Positions 9,581-24,106 of a stretch of 64,000 bases of DNA are shown here, piece by piece. A program made the translations under genes and the position numbers. Origin of the DNA: Palauibacter sp022826685 (GTDB lineage Bacteria; Gemmatimonadota; Gemmatimonadetes; Palauibacterales; Palauibacteraceae); assembly GCF_965221685.1 (NCBI RefSeq), contig NZ_OZ244907.1, one strand, 5' to 3'. The stretch's first letter is position 1. Each line of letters opens with the position of its first letter. Under the pieces are notes generated by a model. The model had not been told where the DNA came from. It saw only the letters and a program-made list of their open reading frames with translations, and ran no database searches.

Positions 9581-9612
9581 ACCGGCGCGACCGCTTCCGG
9601 GCGGTCTCCGGT
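9581..9612 (+). promoter_or_regulatory. Hairpin in the rplL-rpoB gap (second)
   Basis: GACCGC (9589-9594) pairs with GCGGTC (9601-9606), flanked by an outer ACCGG/CCGGT pairing at 9581-9585 and 9608-9612. Only ATTT follows. It is a candidate partial terminator or processing site lowering or adjusting rpoB expression relative to rplL. Confidence 0.45.
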
Positions 9613-9634
9613 ATTTCCGCATCTCCCATGTACT

Positions 9635-9650
9635 CGCGGGGTTCCCCGCG
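9635..9650 (+). promoter_or_regulatory. Palindrome abutting the rpoB ribosome-binding site
   Basis: The 16-base inverted repeat CGCGGGGTTCCCCGCG ends immediately before GGAGGT (9651-9656), the Shine-Dalgarno sequence of the rpoB TTG start. Its position could limit ribosome access to rpoB. The structure is visible; the regulatory effect is inferred. Confidence 0.5.
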
Positions 9651-9661
9651 GGAGGTACGAT

Positions 9662-14260
<4,599 letters not shown>

Positions 14261-14279
14261 CGAAACAAGAGGGTGACAG

Positions 14280-17200
14280 ATGATCGATTTTCCGCGAAAT
14301 CGCAGTGCGGGTTCGTCCGAGTTCGACTGGATTCAGATCAAGCTCGCCTCTCCCGAGGAGATCCGTTCCTGGAGTCACGGAGAGGTCACGAAGCCGGAGA
14401 CGATCAACTACCGGTCGTTCAAGCCGGAACGCGACGGCCTCTTCTGCGAACGCATCTTCGGGCCGGTCAAGGACTGGGAGTGCCACTGCGGAAAATTCAA
14501 GCGGATCCGATACCGCGGCCACATATGTGACAAGTGCGGAGTCGAGGTCACGCTGTCCAAGGTTCGCCGCGAGCGGATGGGTCACATCGAACTCGCGGTC
14601 CCCGTGGCCCATATCTGGTTCTTCAAGACGCTTCCTTCGCAGATGGGCTACCTGCTCGGGATGAAGCTGCGGGATCTCGAGAAGGTCATCTACTACGCCG
14701 CGCACGTCGTCACCGAGCCGGGCCGGCAGGATGTCGAGTTCAAGCAGGTTCTGGAAGAGGATGAGTACTGGGAGCTGACGGACAAGGCGCGCGAGGAGGG
14801 AGATACCGAATTCCGCGCCGAAATCGGGGCCGAAGGGATCCGGACGCTGCTCGGGCAGCTCGACGTCGACGAACTCGCCGAGCAGCTGCGCTACGAGGTC
14901 GTGCACGAGACCTCGAAGCACCGGAAGAAGAAGAAGCTCAAGCGGCTCAAGGTGATCGACGCGATCCGCAACAGCGACGACGAGGTCTCGAAGCGCAACA
15001 GCCCCGAGCACATGATCATGGATGTGATTCCGGTGATCCCGCCGGATCTGCGTCCTCTCGTCCCGCTGGATGGCGGACGGTTCGCGACGTCGGACCTCAA
15101 CGACCTCTACCGTCGCGTGATCAATCGGAACAACCGGCTCAAGAAGCTGCTGGAAATGCGCGCGCCGGAGGTGATCCTGCGCAACGAGAAGCGCATGCTC
15201 CAGGAGGCGGTGGACGCGCTGTTCGACAACGGGCGCCGCGGCAAGGCGATTCGCGGAAGGGGCAAGCGGCCGCTCAAGTCCCTGTCGGACATGCTCAAGG
15301 GCAAGCAGGGCCGGTTCCGGCAGAATCTGCTCGGAAAGCGCGTCGACTATTCCGGCCGGTCGGTCATCGTCGTGGGTCCGGAACTCCGGCTTCACCAGTG
15401 CGGGCTGCCGAAGAAGATGGCCGTCGAGCTGTTCAAGCCGTTCATCATCCATGAACTTGAGCGGCGGCTGCACGCCGAGACGGTGAAGCGCGCCAAGAAG
15501 CTCGTCGAACTCGACGACCCGACGGTCTACGAGGTCCTCGAAGACATCATCAAGGATCACCCGGTGCTCCTGAACCGGGCCCCGACGCTTCACCGGCTGG
15601 GGATCCAGGCCTTCGAGCCGGTGCTCGTGGAGGGGAAGGCCATCCGCATTCACCCACTCGTGTGCGCGGCGTTCAACGCGGACTTCGACGGCGACCAGAT
15701 GGCGGTTCACGTTCCGCTGTCCTTCGAATCGCAGCTCGAGGCGCGGATCCTCATGCTGTCGAGCAACAACATTCTGAAACCGGCGAACGGTCGGCCGATC
15801 GCGTCGCCGTCCCAGGACATGGTCCTCGGCTGCTACTACATGACGAAGGTCCGGCCGGACTTCGACGAATACGAGGCGGGATCGGATCTCCCTCACTTCG
15901 CGAGCGCGGATCAGGTTGAAATGGCGCTCGAAGCGGGATATCTGCGCTCGGCCGCGGGGACGCCGGACTACCACCTGCCGATTCGGCTGCTCGTCGACGA
16001 AGAGGCCGACGACGGCCAGGTCGAGCGGAAGTGGGTCGTGACCAGCGTCGGACGCGCCCTCTTCAACGCGATCCTGCCCTCCCGCGTGCCGTACGTGAAC
16101 GAGACGCTGGGCAAGGGTGCGCTGGGAGACCTCGTCTTCCGGTCGTTCCGGCTCGCGGGACTCGAGGACACCACGTCGTTCCTCGATCAGCTCAAGGATT
16201 TCGGATTCCGCAACGCGACGAAGGCCGGCGTTTCCATCGGACTCGACGACATGGAAATCCCGACCGAGAAGCAGGAGATCCTCGGAGAGGCCCAGGAGGA
16301 CGTGAACCGGTTCACGAAGGCGTACCACCGCGGCGTGATCTCCTTCGGGGAACGATACAACAAGGTGATCGATGCCTGGACCCACGCGAACAACGACGTC
16401 GCCGACGCGATGGTCCGCGGACTCCAGCAATCGAGGCACGGCTTCAACCCGATCTTCATGATGTTCGATTCGGGCGCCCGGGGTTCCCGCGACCAGATCC
16501 GGCAGCTCGCGGGAATGCGGGGCCTGATGGCCAAGCCCCAGAAGAAGCTGACCGGCGGCATCGGCGAGATCATCGAGAGCCCGATCCGCTCCAACTTCAG
16601 AGAGGGCCTCAGCGTGCTCGAGTACTTCATCTCGACGCACGGCGCGCGGAAGGGGCTCGCCGACACCGCCCTCAAGACGGCGGACGCCGGCTACCTGACG
16701 CGCCGGCTCGTCGATGTGGCGCAGGATGTCACGATCATCGAGGAGGATTGCAACACGATCCTCGGGCTCGACGTCACGGCGCTCAAGGAGGGCGAGGACA
16801 TCATCGAGCCGCTGTCGGATCGCGTCGCCGGCAACATCGCGGCGGAAGCCGTGATCGACCCCATCGACGACGAAGTCATCGTCGAGGCCGGGGGCATGAT
16901 CACGGAGGCGCGGGCACGGGCCATCGATGAGAGCGGCGTCCAGCAGGTTCGCATCAAGTCGGTCCTCACCTGCGAGTCGCGGCGGGGCATCTGCCAGCAG
17001 TGCTACGGCCGCAATCTCGCGACGATGGAACTCGTCGACCTCGGTGAGGCGGCGGGAATCCTCGCGGCGCAGTCGATCGGCGAGCCGGGGACGCAGCTCA
17101 CGCTCAGGACCTTCCATATCGGAGGGACGGCGGCACGGATCGCGGCGCAGACCCAGAGGCGCTCCAAGCTCGAAGGCCGGATCGCATTCGAGCGCGTGAC

Positions 17201-18533
17201 GACCGTCACGAGTCCGTCGGGCGATACGATCGTCACAAGCCGTGAGGGCGAACTTCTCATGAAGACGCCGGACGACCGCATCCTGTCGCGGCTCGCCATC
17301 CCATACGGCGCAACGCTCTTCGTGGAGGACGACACCGACGTGGCGCATGGGGATCTGCTCTTCGGCTGGGACCCCTATTCCGAACCCATCGTGGCGGACA
17401 AGAAGGGGAAGATCCGGTTCACGGACATCGTGCCGGAAGAGACGGTTCGCGAGGAACTCGACGAGGCGACGGGGCGCCGTCAGCAGGTCATCATCGACGA
17501 CCGGGAGAAGAAGCTCCACCCCGTCATCAACATCGTGAGCGGGAAGGGCGCCAAGCTGCGCGAGTTCATCGTGCCGGTCGGCACCCAGCTGCTCGTGCAG
17601 GATGGACAGGCCGTCAACGCGGGGGAGACGCTCGCCAAGATCAGCCGCGAGGCCTACAAGACCCGCGACATCACGGGCGGATTGCCGCGGGTTGCCGAGC
17701 TCTTCGAGGCGCGGAGGCCGAAGGATCCCGCGACGATTACCGAGGTCGACGGGCGCGTATCGTTCGGAGGGATCAAGCGCGGGAAGCGCGAGATCATCGT
17801 GACGATGGACGATGGCGAGGAGATGGTGTATCAGATCCCCGTCGGCAAGCACCTCCGCGTGCACGAAGGAGACCTCGTGCGGGCCGGTGACAGGCTCTCC
17901 GAGGGTCCGGTGAATCCGCACGACATCCTGCGGGTCCGGGGACCCCGGGCGGTGCAGGAGTACCTGCTCAACGAAATCCAGGAGGTGTACCGCCTGCAGG
18001 GCGTACGGATCAACGACAAGCACATCGCGGTGATCGTGCGTCAGATGTTGCAGAAGGTCCGCATCACGGATCCGGGCGGCACGGAATTCCTCGAGGGTGA
18101 GCACGTGGATCGGATGGAGTTCCGCGACGCGACGCGCGAGGTCCTCGAAGGTGGAGGCAAACCCCCGCGGGCGGAGCCGATCCTGCTCGGGATCACGAAG
18201 TCGAGCCTCACCACGGAGTCCTTCATCAGCGCGGCCTCCTTCCAGGAGACGACGCGCGTGCTTACCGACGCCGCCGTGCGTGGAGCGAAGGACCGCCTCA
18301 GGGGGCTCAAGGAGAACATCATCATCGGGCATCTGGTCCCGGCAGGTACGGGGACGCACCGATTCTCCGATATCGAATTCCTCGTGGACGACGCGCTGAA
18401 GGAGCAGATCGACTCCATGCGGCGCAGAGTCGTGCCTGAGGAGATGCCCCGGAGCCTCTTCTCGGACCTTCGGGACCAGGCTGAGGAAGACGAGGCCGCA
18501 GTGGCGGAGGAGGGCGCGGTTCTGACGACCTGA
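14280..18533 (+). CDS. rpoC: DNA-directed RNA polymerase subunit beta'
   Basis: RpoC carries the catalytic magnesium site. The 1417-residue protein has the N-terminal zinc-binding cysteines Cys68, Cys70, Cys83 and Cys86, the NADFDGD catalytic motif at 466-472, and the second zinc cluster in TCESRRGICQQCYG. ATG 14280 follows an AGAGGGTGAC leader. The C-terminus is acidic. It is the last gene of the rplKAJL-rpoBC block; a strong hairpin 21 bases downstream may end the transcript. Confidence 0.98.
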   Translation: MIDFPRNRSAGSSEFDWIQIKLASPEEIRSWSHGEVTKPETINYRSFKPERDGLFCERIFGPVKDWECHCGKFKRIRYRGHICDKCGVEVTLSKVRRERMGHIELAVPVAHIWFFKTLPSQMGYLLGMKLRDLEKVIYYAAHVVTEPGRQDVEFKQVLEEDEYWELTDKAREEGDTEFRAEIGAEGIRTLLGQLDVDELAEQLRYEVVHETSKHRKKKKLKRLKVIDAIRNSDDEVSKRNSPEHMIMDVIPVIPPDLRPLVPLDGGRFATSDLNDLYRRVINRNNRLKKLLEMRAPEVILRNEKRMLQEAVDALFDNGRRGKAIRGRGKRPLKSLSDMLKGKQGRFRQNLLGKRVDYSGRSVIVVGPELRLHQCGLPKKMAVELFKPFIIHELERRLHAETVKRAKKLVELDDPTVYEVLEDIIKDHPVLLNRAPTLHRLGIQAFEPVLVEGKAIRIHPLVCAAFNADFDGDQMAVHVPLSFESQLEARILMLSSNNILKPANGRPIASPSQDMVLGCYYMTKVRPDFDEYEAGSDLPHFASADQVEMALEAGYLRSAAGTPDYHLPIRLLVDEEADDGQVERKWVVTSVGRALFNAILPSRVPYVNETLGKGALGDLVFRSFRLAGLEDTTSFLDQLKDFGFRNATKAGVSIGLDDMEIPTEKQEILGEAQEDVNRFTKAYHRGVISFGERYNKVIDAWTHANNDVADAMVRGLQQSRHGFNPIFMMFDSGARGSRDQIRQLAGMRGLMAKPQKKLTGGIGEIIESPIRSNFREGLSVLEYFISTHGARKGLADTALKTADAGYLTRRLVDVAQDVTIIEEDCNTILGLDVTALKEGEDIIEPLSDRVAGNIAAEAVIDPIDDEVIVEAGGMITEARARAIDESGVQQVRIKSVLTCESRRGICQQCYGRNLATMELVDLGEAAGILAAQSIGEPGTQLTLRTFHIGGTAARIAAQTQRRSKLEGRIAFERVTTVTSPSGDTIVTSREGELLMKTPDDRILSRLAIPYGATLFVEDDTDVAHGDLLFGWDPYSEPIVADKKGKIRFTDIVPEETVREELDEATGRRQQVIIDDREKKLHPVINIVSGKGAKLREFIVPVGTQLLVQDGQAVNAGETLAKISREAYKTRDITGGLPRVAELFEARRPKDPATITEVDGRVSFGGIKRGKREIIVTMDDGEEMVYQIPVGKHLRVHEGDLVRAGDRLSEGPVNPHDILRVRGPRAVQEYLLNEIQEVYRLQGVRINDKHIAVIVRQMLQKVRITDPGGTEFLEGEHVDRMEFRDATREVLEGGGKPPRAEPILLGITKSSLTTESFISAASFQETTRVLTDAAVRGAKDRLRGLKENIIIGHLVPAGTGTHRFSDIEFLVDDALKEQIDSMRRRVVPEEMPRSLFSDLRDQAEEDEAAVAEEGAVLTT

Positions 18534-18554
18534 CGTCCGTTCGACACCGAAGCG

Positions 18555-18585
18555 GGGGGTGCGTTTACGGGATCTCCGCACCCCC
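18555..18585 (+). terminator. Hairpin downstream of rpoC
   Basis: GGGGGTGCG (18555-18563) pairs perfectly with CGCACCCCC (18577-18585) across a 13-base loop. No T-run follows, so termination would need Rho or be incomplete. It lies just before the str-operon promoter. Confidence 0.5.
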
Positions 18586-18604
18586 TCTCCGCAACGGAAG
18601 TTGC

Positions 18605-18633
18605 TTGACACCGAGAGGCGTCAAGACTACTCT
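18605..18633 (+). promoter_or_regulatory. Promoter of the str operon
   Basis: A perfect TTGACA -35 box (18605-18610) is followed after exactly 17 bases by TACTCT (18628-18633). Transcription would begin near 18640, giving a leader of about 130 bases before rpsL. A 12-base palindrome, CCGACCGGTCGG (18648-18659), lies just inside the predicted transcript. Confidence 0.75.
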
Positions 18634-18669
18634 CTCTTGTCTGTCGACCGACCGGTCGGCAGTCGCCGC

Positions 18670-18701
18670 GGGGGCGGTTCGGATCCGTCCCCGATTTTTT
18701 T
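18670..18701 (+). terminator. Intrinsic-terminator-like attenuator in the rpsL leader
   Basis: GGGG-CGG (18671-18677) pairs with CCG-T-CCCC (18685-18692) with one bulged T and a seven-base loop, followed after GA by seven consecutive Ts (18695-18701). It lies downstream of the str promoter and 71 bases before the rpsL start, so transcription must pass it to express S12, S7, EF-G and EF-Tu. This suggests attenuation control of the operon. Confidence 0.6.
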
Positions 18702-18772
18702 ACCCCCAACGGCCGGGCCCCAAGTTCGGTGATCGGCGCACCGGTGCGGCCGAAGGGAGCGATGGAGCGGGA

Positions 18773-19144
18773 ATGCCGACCATCAATCAGCTGGTCCGCA
18801 AGGGCCGGAGGAAGGTCCAGAAGAAGAGCAAGGCGCCGGCGCTGGAGGGAAACCCCCAGAAGCGCGGCGTGTGCACGCGCGTGTACACCACGACGCCGAA
18901 GAAGCCGAATTCGGCACTGCGGAAGGTCGCCCGCGTGCGACTCACGAACGGATACGAGGTCACCGCGTATATCGGAGGCGAGGGCCACAACCTCCAGGAA
19001 CACAGCATCGTGCTGATCCGGGGCGGACGAGTGAAGGACCTGCCGGGTGTGCGTTATCACATCATCCGCGGGACCCTCGACGCGTCGGGCGTGGACGACA
19101 GGAACCAGGGCCGGTCGAAGTACGGTTCGAAGAAGAGAAAATAG
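18773..19144 (+). CDS. rpsL: 30S ribosomal protein S12
   Basis: S12 sits at the decoding centre. The 123-residue protein MPTINQLVRKGR... has TTTPKKPNSALRK with Lys43 and VKDLPGVRYH with Lys88, the residues that change in streptomycin resistance, both wild type. ATG 18773 follows a GGGAGCGATGGAGCGG purine-rich leader. It opens the str operon and is separated from rpsG by 119 bases that hold a terminator-like hairpin. Confidence 0.98.
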   Translation: MPTINQLVRKGRRKVQKKSKAPALEGNPQKRGVCTRVYTTTPKKPNSALRKVARVRLTNGYEVTAYIGGEGHNLQEHSIVLIRGGRVKDLPGVRYHIIRGTLDASGVDDRNQGRSKYGSKKRK

Positions 19145-19187
19145 CTCGGAGTCTCTCGGAAATTCGAGCGGGCCGAACACCGTTGGG

Positions 19188-19220
19188 CCCGGCCTCGGAA
19201 TCCGTGGCCGGGCTTTATTG
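19188..19220 (+). terminator. Terminator-like hairpin between rpsL and rpsG
   Basis: CCCGGCC-T-CGG pairs with CCG-T-GGCCGGG around AAT (19188-19212), ten base pairs with one T/T mismatch, then CTTTATTG. It may partly terminate or serve as a protein-binding structure; in E. coli the S12-S7 gap is where S7 binds to repress the operon. That role here is inferred from position. Confidence 0.5.
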
Positions 19221-19263
19221 CGAAGTCTCCGGATGAACCCGGAGCCGGATATGGCGAAACGAG

Positions 19264-19734
19264 ATGCCACGACGAAACCGTGCCGAACAGCGTGAGGTGA
19301 TTCCGGACTCCCGATACGGGAGCACGGAGGTCACGAAATTCATCAACATGCTGATGCTGGACGGGAAGAAGTCTCTCGCCGAGCGGATCTTCTACGATGC
19401 GATGCAGAACATCGAAATGAAGACGGGACAGCCGGCGATGAACGTGTTCCGGCAGGCGCTGCAGAACGCGAAGCCGATCCTCGAGGTTCGGAGCCGGCGC
19501 GTAGGTGGCGCGACGTACCAGGTACCGATGGAAGTGTCGTACCGGCGGCGCGATTCACTCGCCCGCCGATGGCTCGTGCAGCACTCGCGTGCCCGCTCCG
19601 GCAAGACGATGGCGCAGCGGCTCGCCGGTGAACTGCTCGACGCCGCCCGCGGCGACGGCGGGGCGGTGAGGAAGAAAGAGGACGTGCACCGGATGGCGGA
19701 CGCGAACAAGGCGTTTGCGCACTACCGCTGGTAA
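19264..19734 (+). CDS. rpsG: 30S ribosomal protein S7
   Basis: S7 nucleates assembly of the 30S head and contacts the E-site tRNA. The 156-residue protein has MPRRNRAEQR at the start, the FINMLMLDGKKSLAE helix and VGGATYQVPMEV beta hairpin, and ends AHYRW as in most bacteria. ATG 19264 is the second str-operon gene. In many bacteria S7 represses str translation. Confidence 0.98.
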   Translation: MPRRNRAEQREVIPDSRYGSTEVTKFINMLMLDGKKSLAERIFYDAMQNIEMKTGQPAMNVFRQALQNAKPILEVRSRRVGGATYQVPMEVSYRRRDSLARRWLVQHSRARSGKTMAQRLAGELLDAARGDGGAVRKKEDVHRMADANKAFAHYRW

Positions 19735-19786
19735 TGGGTCCGTCCGGCACCCGAGGTTCGGCAGATAGAGACCAATAGATCGACTC

Positions 19787-21883
19787 ATGGAGAGAAGAAC
19801 GCCGCTCGAGCGGCTTCGGAATATCGGCATCATGGCGCACATCGATGCCGGAAAGACGACGACGACCGAACGGGTGCTGTTCTACACCGGCCGGACGCAT
19901 CGCCTGGGCGAAGTGCATCATGGCGACGCGACGATGGACTGGATGGAGCAGGAGCAGGAACGCGGCATCACGATTACATCGGCCGCCACCACCTGTAACT
20001 GGACGCACGACGGCGAACCCTACCGCATCAACATCATCGACACGCCGGGGCACGTCGACTTCACGGTCGAGGTGGAGCGCAGCCTTCGCGTGCTCGACGG
20101 TGCGGTGGCCCTCTTCTGCGCCGTCGGCGGCGTGGAGCCGCAGTCCGAGACGGTATGGCGGCAGGCCGACAAGTACGGTGTCCCCCGGATCGCGTTCGTC
20201 AACAAGATGGACCGCGTCGGCGCCGACTTCATGAACGTCGTCCGGATGATGCGCGACCGCCTGGGTGCGAACGCGCATCCGCTCCAGATCCCCCTCGGCG
20301 AGGGTGAACTCTATACGGGCATGGTCGACCTCATTCGCGAGGTCAAGGTCGTCTACGACGATGAATCCCTGGGCGCGCGCTGGACCGAAGGCCCCGTGCC
20401 GGACGCGCTGGTGGACGACGTGGCGGAGTTGCGGAGCGCCCTCATCGAGGCCGCGGTCGAATACGACGAACCCATGCTCGAGAAGTACCTCGAAGGGGAA
20501 GAGCTCACCGAGGATGAGATCCGCGGTGCCGTGCGGAAGGCGACGCTGGCCAACGGGATCACGCCGATCCTGTGTGGCTCCGCCTTCAAGAACAAAGGCG
20601 TGCAGCGCCTGCTCGACGCCGTGATCGACTACCTCCCCTCTCCCCTCGATGTCCCTCCCGTCGCCGGCCACCTCCCCCAGCAGGATGAGACGGAGGTCGA
20701 GCGTCCAGCCGACGAAGAAGCGCCGTTTGCGGCCCTCGCGTTCAAGATCGCGACCGATCCGTATGTGGGACGGCTGACGTACTTCCGAGTCTATTCCGGA
20801 ACGGCGAAAGCCGGCTCGAAGGCGCTGAATTCGTCCAGGGGGCGGAAGGAGCGCTTCGGGCGGTTGCTCCAGATGCACGCGAACAAGCGCGAGGAGCGCG
20901 ACGAAGTGTTCGCAGGCGACATCGCGGCCGCGATCGGACTCAAGCATACGCGGACGGGAGATACGCTCTCGTCGACGACCGATCCGATCGTGCTCGAGTC
21001 GATGAGCTTCCCCGAGCCCGTGATCCGGGTGGCGATCGAGCCCCGGACGAAGGCGGATCAGGAGAAACTGTCGGGGGCTCTCGCGAAGCTTGCCGAAGAA
21101 GACCCGACGTTCCGCGTCTACACCGACGAGGAGACGGGGCAGACGATCATCAGCGGGATGGGCGAACTCCATCTCGAAATCATCGTCGACCGGCTCCAGC
21201 GCGAGTTCAGGGTCAACGCGAACGTCGGCCGTCCGCAGGTCGCCTATCGCGAGACGATCCGCAAGGCCGTCCGCAAGGTGGAAGGCCGCTTCGTGCGGCA
21301 GTCCGGCGGCCGCGGACAGTTCGGGCACGTGATCATCAACCTCGAGCCCACGGATCCCGGCGGCGGTTTCATCTTCGACTCCGAGATCCGGGGCGGAAAC
21401 GTGCCCCGCGAGTACGTGCTCTCGGTGGAACAGGGGATTCGCGAGGCGCTGGATTCCGGGATCATCGCCGGCTACCCGATCATCGACATCAAGGCCACGC
21501 TGATCGACGGCTCGTACCACGAAGTCGATTCCAGCGAGATGGCCTTCAAGATCGCGGGCTCGATCGCGCTCAAGGAAGGTGCGCGCAAGGCGCAACCGGT
21601 CCTGCTCGAGCCTGTCATGAACGTGGAAGTCGTGACACCCGACGATTATCTCGGGGATGTGATGGGAGACCTCTCCAGCCGGCGGGGCAAGATCGGCGGC
21701 ATGACCCAGCGTTCGTCGGCCCAGGTCGTCGGGGCGTCGGTGCCGCTATCGGAGATGTTCGGCTACGCGACGTCCCTGCGCTCGATCAGTCAGGGTCGCG
21801 CGGTCTACACCATGCAGTTTTCGCACTACGAGGAAGTTCCGGGCTCCAAGACGGCGGAGATCGTCTCCGCCAACGGTTCGTAG
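19787..21883 (+). CDS. fusA: Elongation factor G
   Basis: EF-G is the translocation GTPase. The 698-residue protein has AHIDAGKT (17-24), DTPGH and NKMD GTPase motifs and all five domains through the C-terminal YATSLRSISQGRAVYTMQF segment typical of domain V. ATG 19787 lies 52 bases after rpsG, and tuf copy 2 follows 58 bases later. This is the usual str-operon order. Its codon use resembles the ribosomal genes around it, unlike tuf. Confidence 0.98.
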   Translation: MERRTPLERLRNIGIMAHIDAGKTTTTERVLFYTGRTHRLGEVHHGDATMDWMEQEQERGITITSAATTCNWTHDGEPYRINIIDTPGHVDFTVEVERSLRVLDGAVALFCAVGGVEPQSETVWRQADKYGVPRIAFVNKMDRVGADFMNVVRMMRDRLGANAHPLQIPLGEGELYTGMVDLIREVKVVYDDESLGARWTEGPVPDALVDDVAELRSALIEAAVEYDEPMLEKYLEGEELTEDEIRGAVRKATLANGITPILCGSAFKNKGVQRLLDAVIDYLPSPLDVPPVAGHLPQQDETEVERPADEEAPFAALAFKIATDPYVGRLTYFRVYSGTAKAGSKALNSSRGRKERFGRLLQMHANKREERDEVFAGDIAAAIGLKHTRTGDTLSSTTDPIVLESMSFPEPVIRVAIEPRTKADQEKLSGALAKLAEEDPTFRVYTDEETGQTIISGMGELHLEIIVDRLQREFRVNANVGRPQVAYRETIRKAVRKVEGRFVRQSGGRGQFGHVIINLEPTDPGGGFIFDSEIRGGNVPREYVLSVEQGIREALDSGIIAGYPIIDIKATLIDGSYHEVDSSEMAFKIAGSIALKEGARKAQPVLLEPVMNVEVVTPDDYLGDVMGDLSSRRGKIGGMTQRSSAQVVGASVPLSEMFGYATSLRSISQGRAVYTMQFSHYEEVPGSKTAEIVSANGS

Positions 21884-21925
21884 GCGGCGAAGGGGCCGTC
21901 CGCGAGCAGGCCGCAGGCGAGACAC

Positions 21926-23135
<1,210 letters not shown>

Positions 23136-23169
23136 CGGACAGCCCCGGAAAACGAGACGGCGCACAGAT

Positions 23170-23478
23170 ATGGCGCAGAAGATTCGGATTCGGCTGAAGG
23201 CCTTCGATCCAGCGGTGATCGACCAAACGGCGGCGGACATCGTCCGGACGGCGCAGAAGACCGGTGCATCGGTCAGCGGGCCGATCCCGCTCCCGACGCG
23301 CCGTCAGCTGTTCACGGTCCTGCGGAGCCCGCATGTGGACAAGAAGTCGCGGGAACAGTTCGAACTGAAGACGCACAAGCGGCTCATCGATATCCATGAC
23401 TCCCGTCCGCAGACGATCGACGCGCTGACGAAGCTGGATCTCGCGGCCGGCGTCGATGTGGAAATCAAAGTCGAGTAG
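23170..23478 (+). CDS. rpsJ: 30S ribosomal protein S10
   Basis: S10 is a 30S head protein and, with NusB, a transcription antitermination factor. The 102-residue protein starts MAQKIRIRLKAFD and has the LPTRRQLFTVLRSPHVDKKSREQ loop region. ATG 23170 is preceded by ACGAGACGG. It opens the S10 operon. Only 34 bases separate it from tuf, too few for an E. coli-style S10 leader controlled by L4. Confidence 0.98.
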   Translation: MAQKIRIRLKAFDPAVIDQTAADIVRTAQKTGASVSGPIPLPTRRQLFTVLRSPHVDKKSREQFELKTHKRLIDIHDSRPQTIDALTKLDLAAGVDVEIKVE

Positions 23479-23482
23479 CGAG

Positions 23483-24106
23483 ATGCCCGGGTTGATCGGC
23501 CGCAAAATCGGCATGACGCAGATCTTCGACGACGACGGGAAGGCCGTCGGCGTCACGGTGCTGGAAGTCGGACCCTGTCCGGTCGTCCAGATCAAGACCG
23601 CCGAGCGCGACGGATACGATGCCGTGCAGCTGGGATTCGGTCGCGTGAAGGAAGGGCGCGTGCGAAAGCCGACGGCAGGCCACGCCGCGCGCGCCGGACT
23701 CGACTACGTACCGCGCGTCCTCGCGGAGTTCGACTTCGAAGGCGAGAAGCTTGAGCTGGGCCAGGAACTCACGGTCGGCATGTTCGATGCCGGATCGCGG
23801 GTGAACGTGACGGGCACGACCAAGGGTCGCGGGTTCCAGGGCGTCGTGAAGCGGCACGGCTTCGGCGGTGGTCGCGGCTCACACGGCGGAACGTCCGTTC
23901 TCAGAGCCCCGGGCTCGATCGGAGCCGGCACGGACCCGTCCCGAGTTATCAAGGGGCGGAAGATGGCGGGCCGCATGGGGGGGACGCAGCGTACGGCGAT
24001 GAGCCGGAAGATCATTCGGGTCGACGCCGACAAGAACCTTCTGATCGTTCAGGGCTCCGTCCCGGGTGGGCGCAACAACCTCGTCATGGTGAGGCCGGGC
24101 CGATGA
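23483..24106 (+). CDS. rplC: 50S ribosomal protein L3
   Basis: L3 is an early assembly protein near the peptidyl-transferase centre. ATG 23483 gives MPGLIGRKIGMTQIFDD and 207 residues; a start at 23456 would lie inside rpsJ. The GTTKGRGFQGVVKRHGF loop reaching the catalytic centre is intact. The stop overlaps rplD (ATGA), indicating coupled translation. Confidence 0.98.
   Translation: MPGLIGRKIGMTQIFDDDGKAVGVTVLEVGPCPVVQIKTAERDGYDAVQLGFGRVKEGRVRKPTAGHAARAGLDYVPRVLAEFDFEGEKLELGQELTVGMFDAGSRVNVTGTTKGRGFQGVVKRHGFGGGRGSHGGTSVLRAPGSIGAGTDPSRVIKGRKMAGRMGGTQRTAMSRKIIRVDADKNLLIVQGSVPGGRNNLVMVRPGR

Noticed and set aside
23136..23169. S10 leader-type attenuator before rpsJ
   Set aside because: The gap is 34 bases and shows no stable stem.
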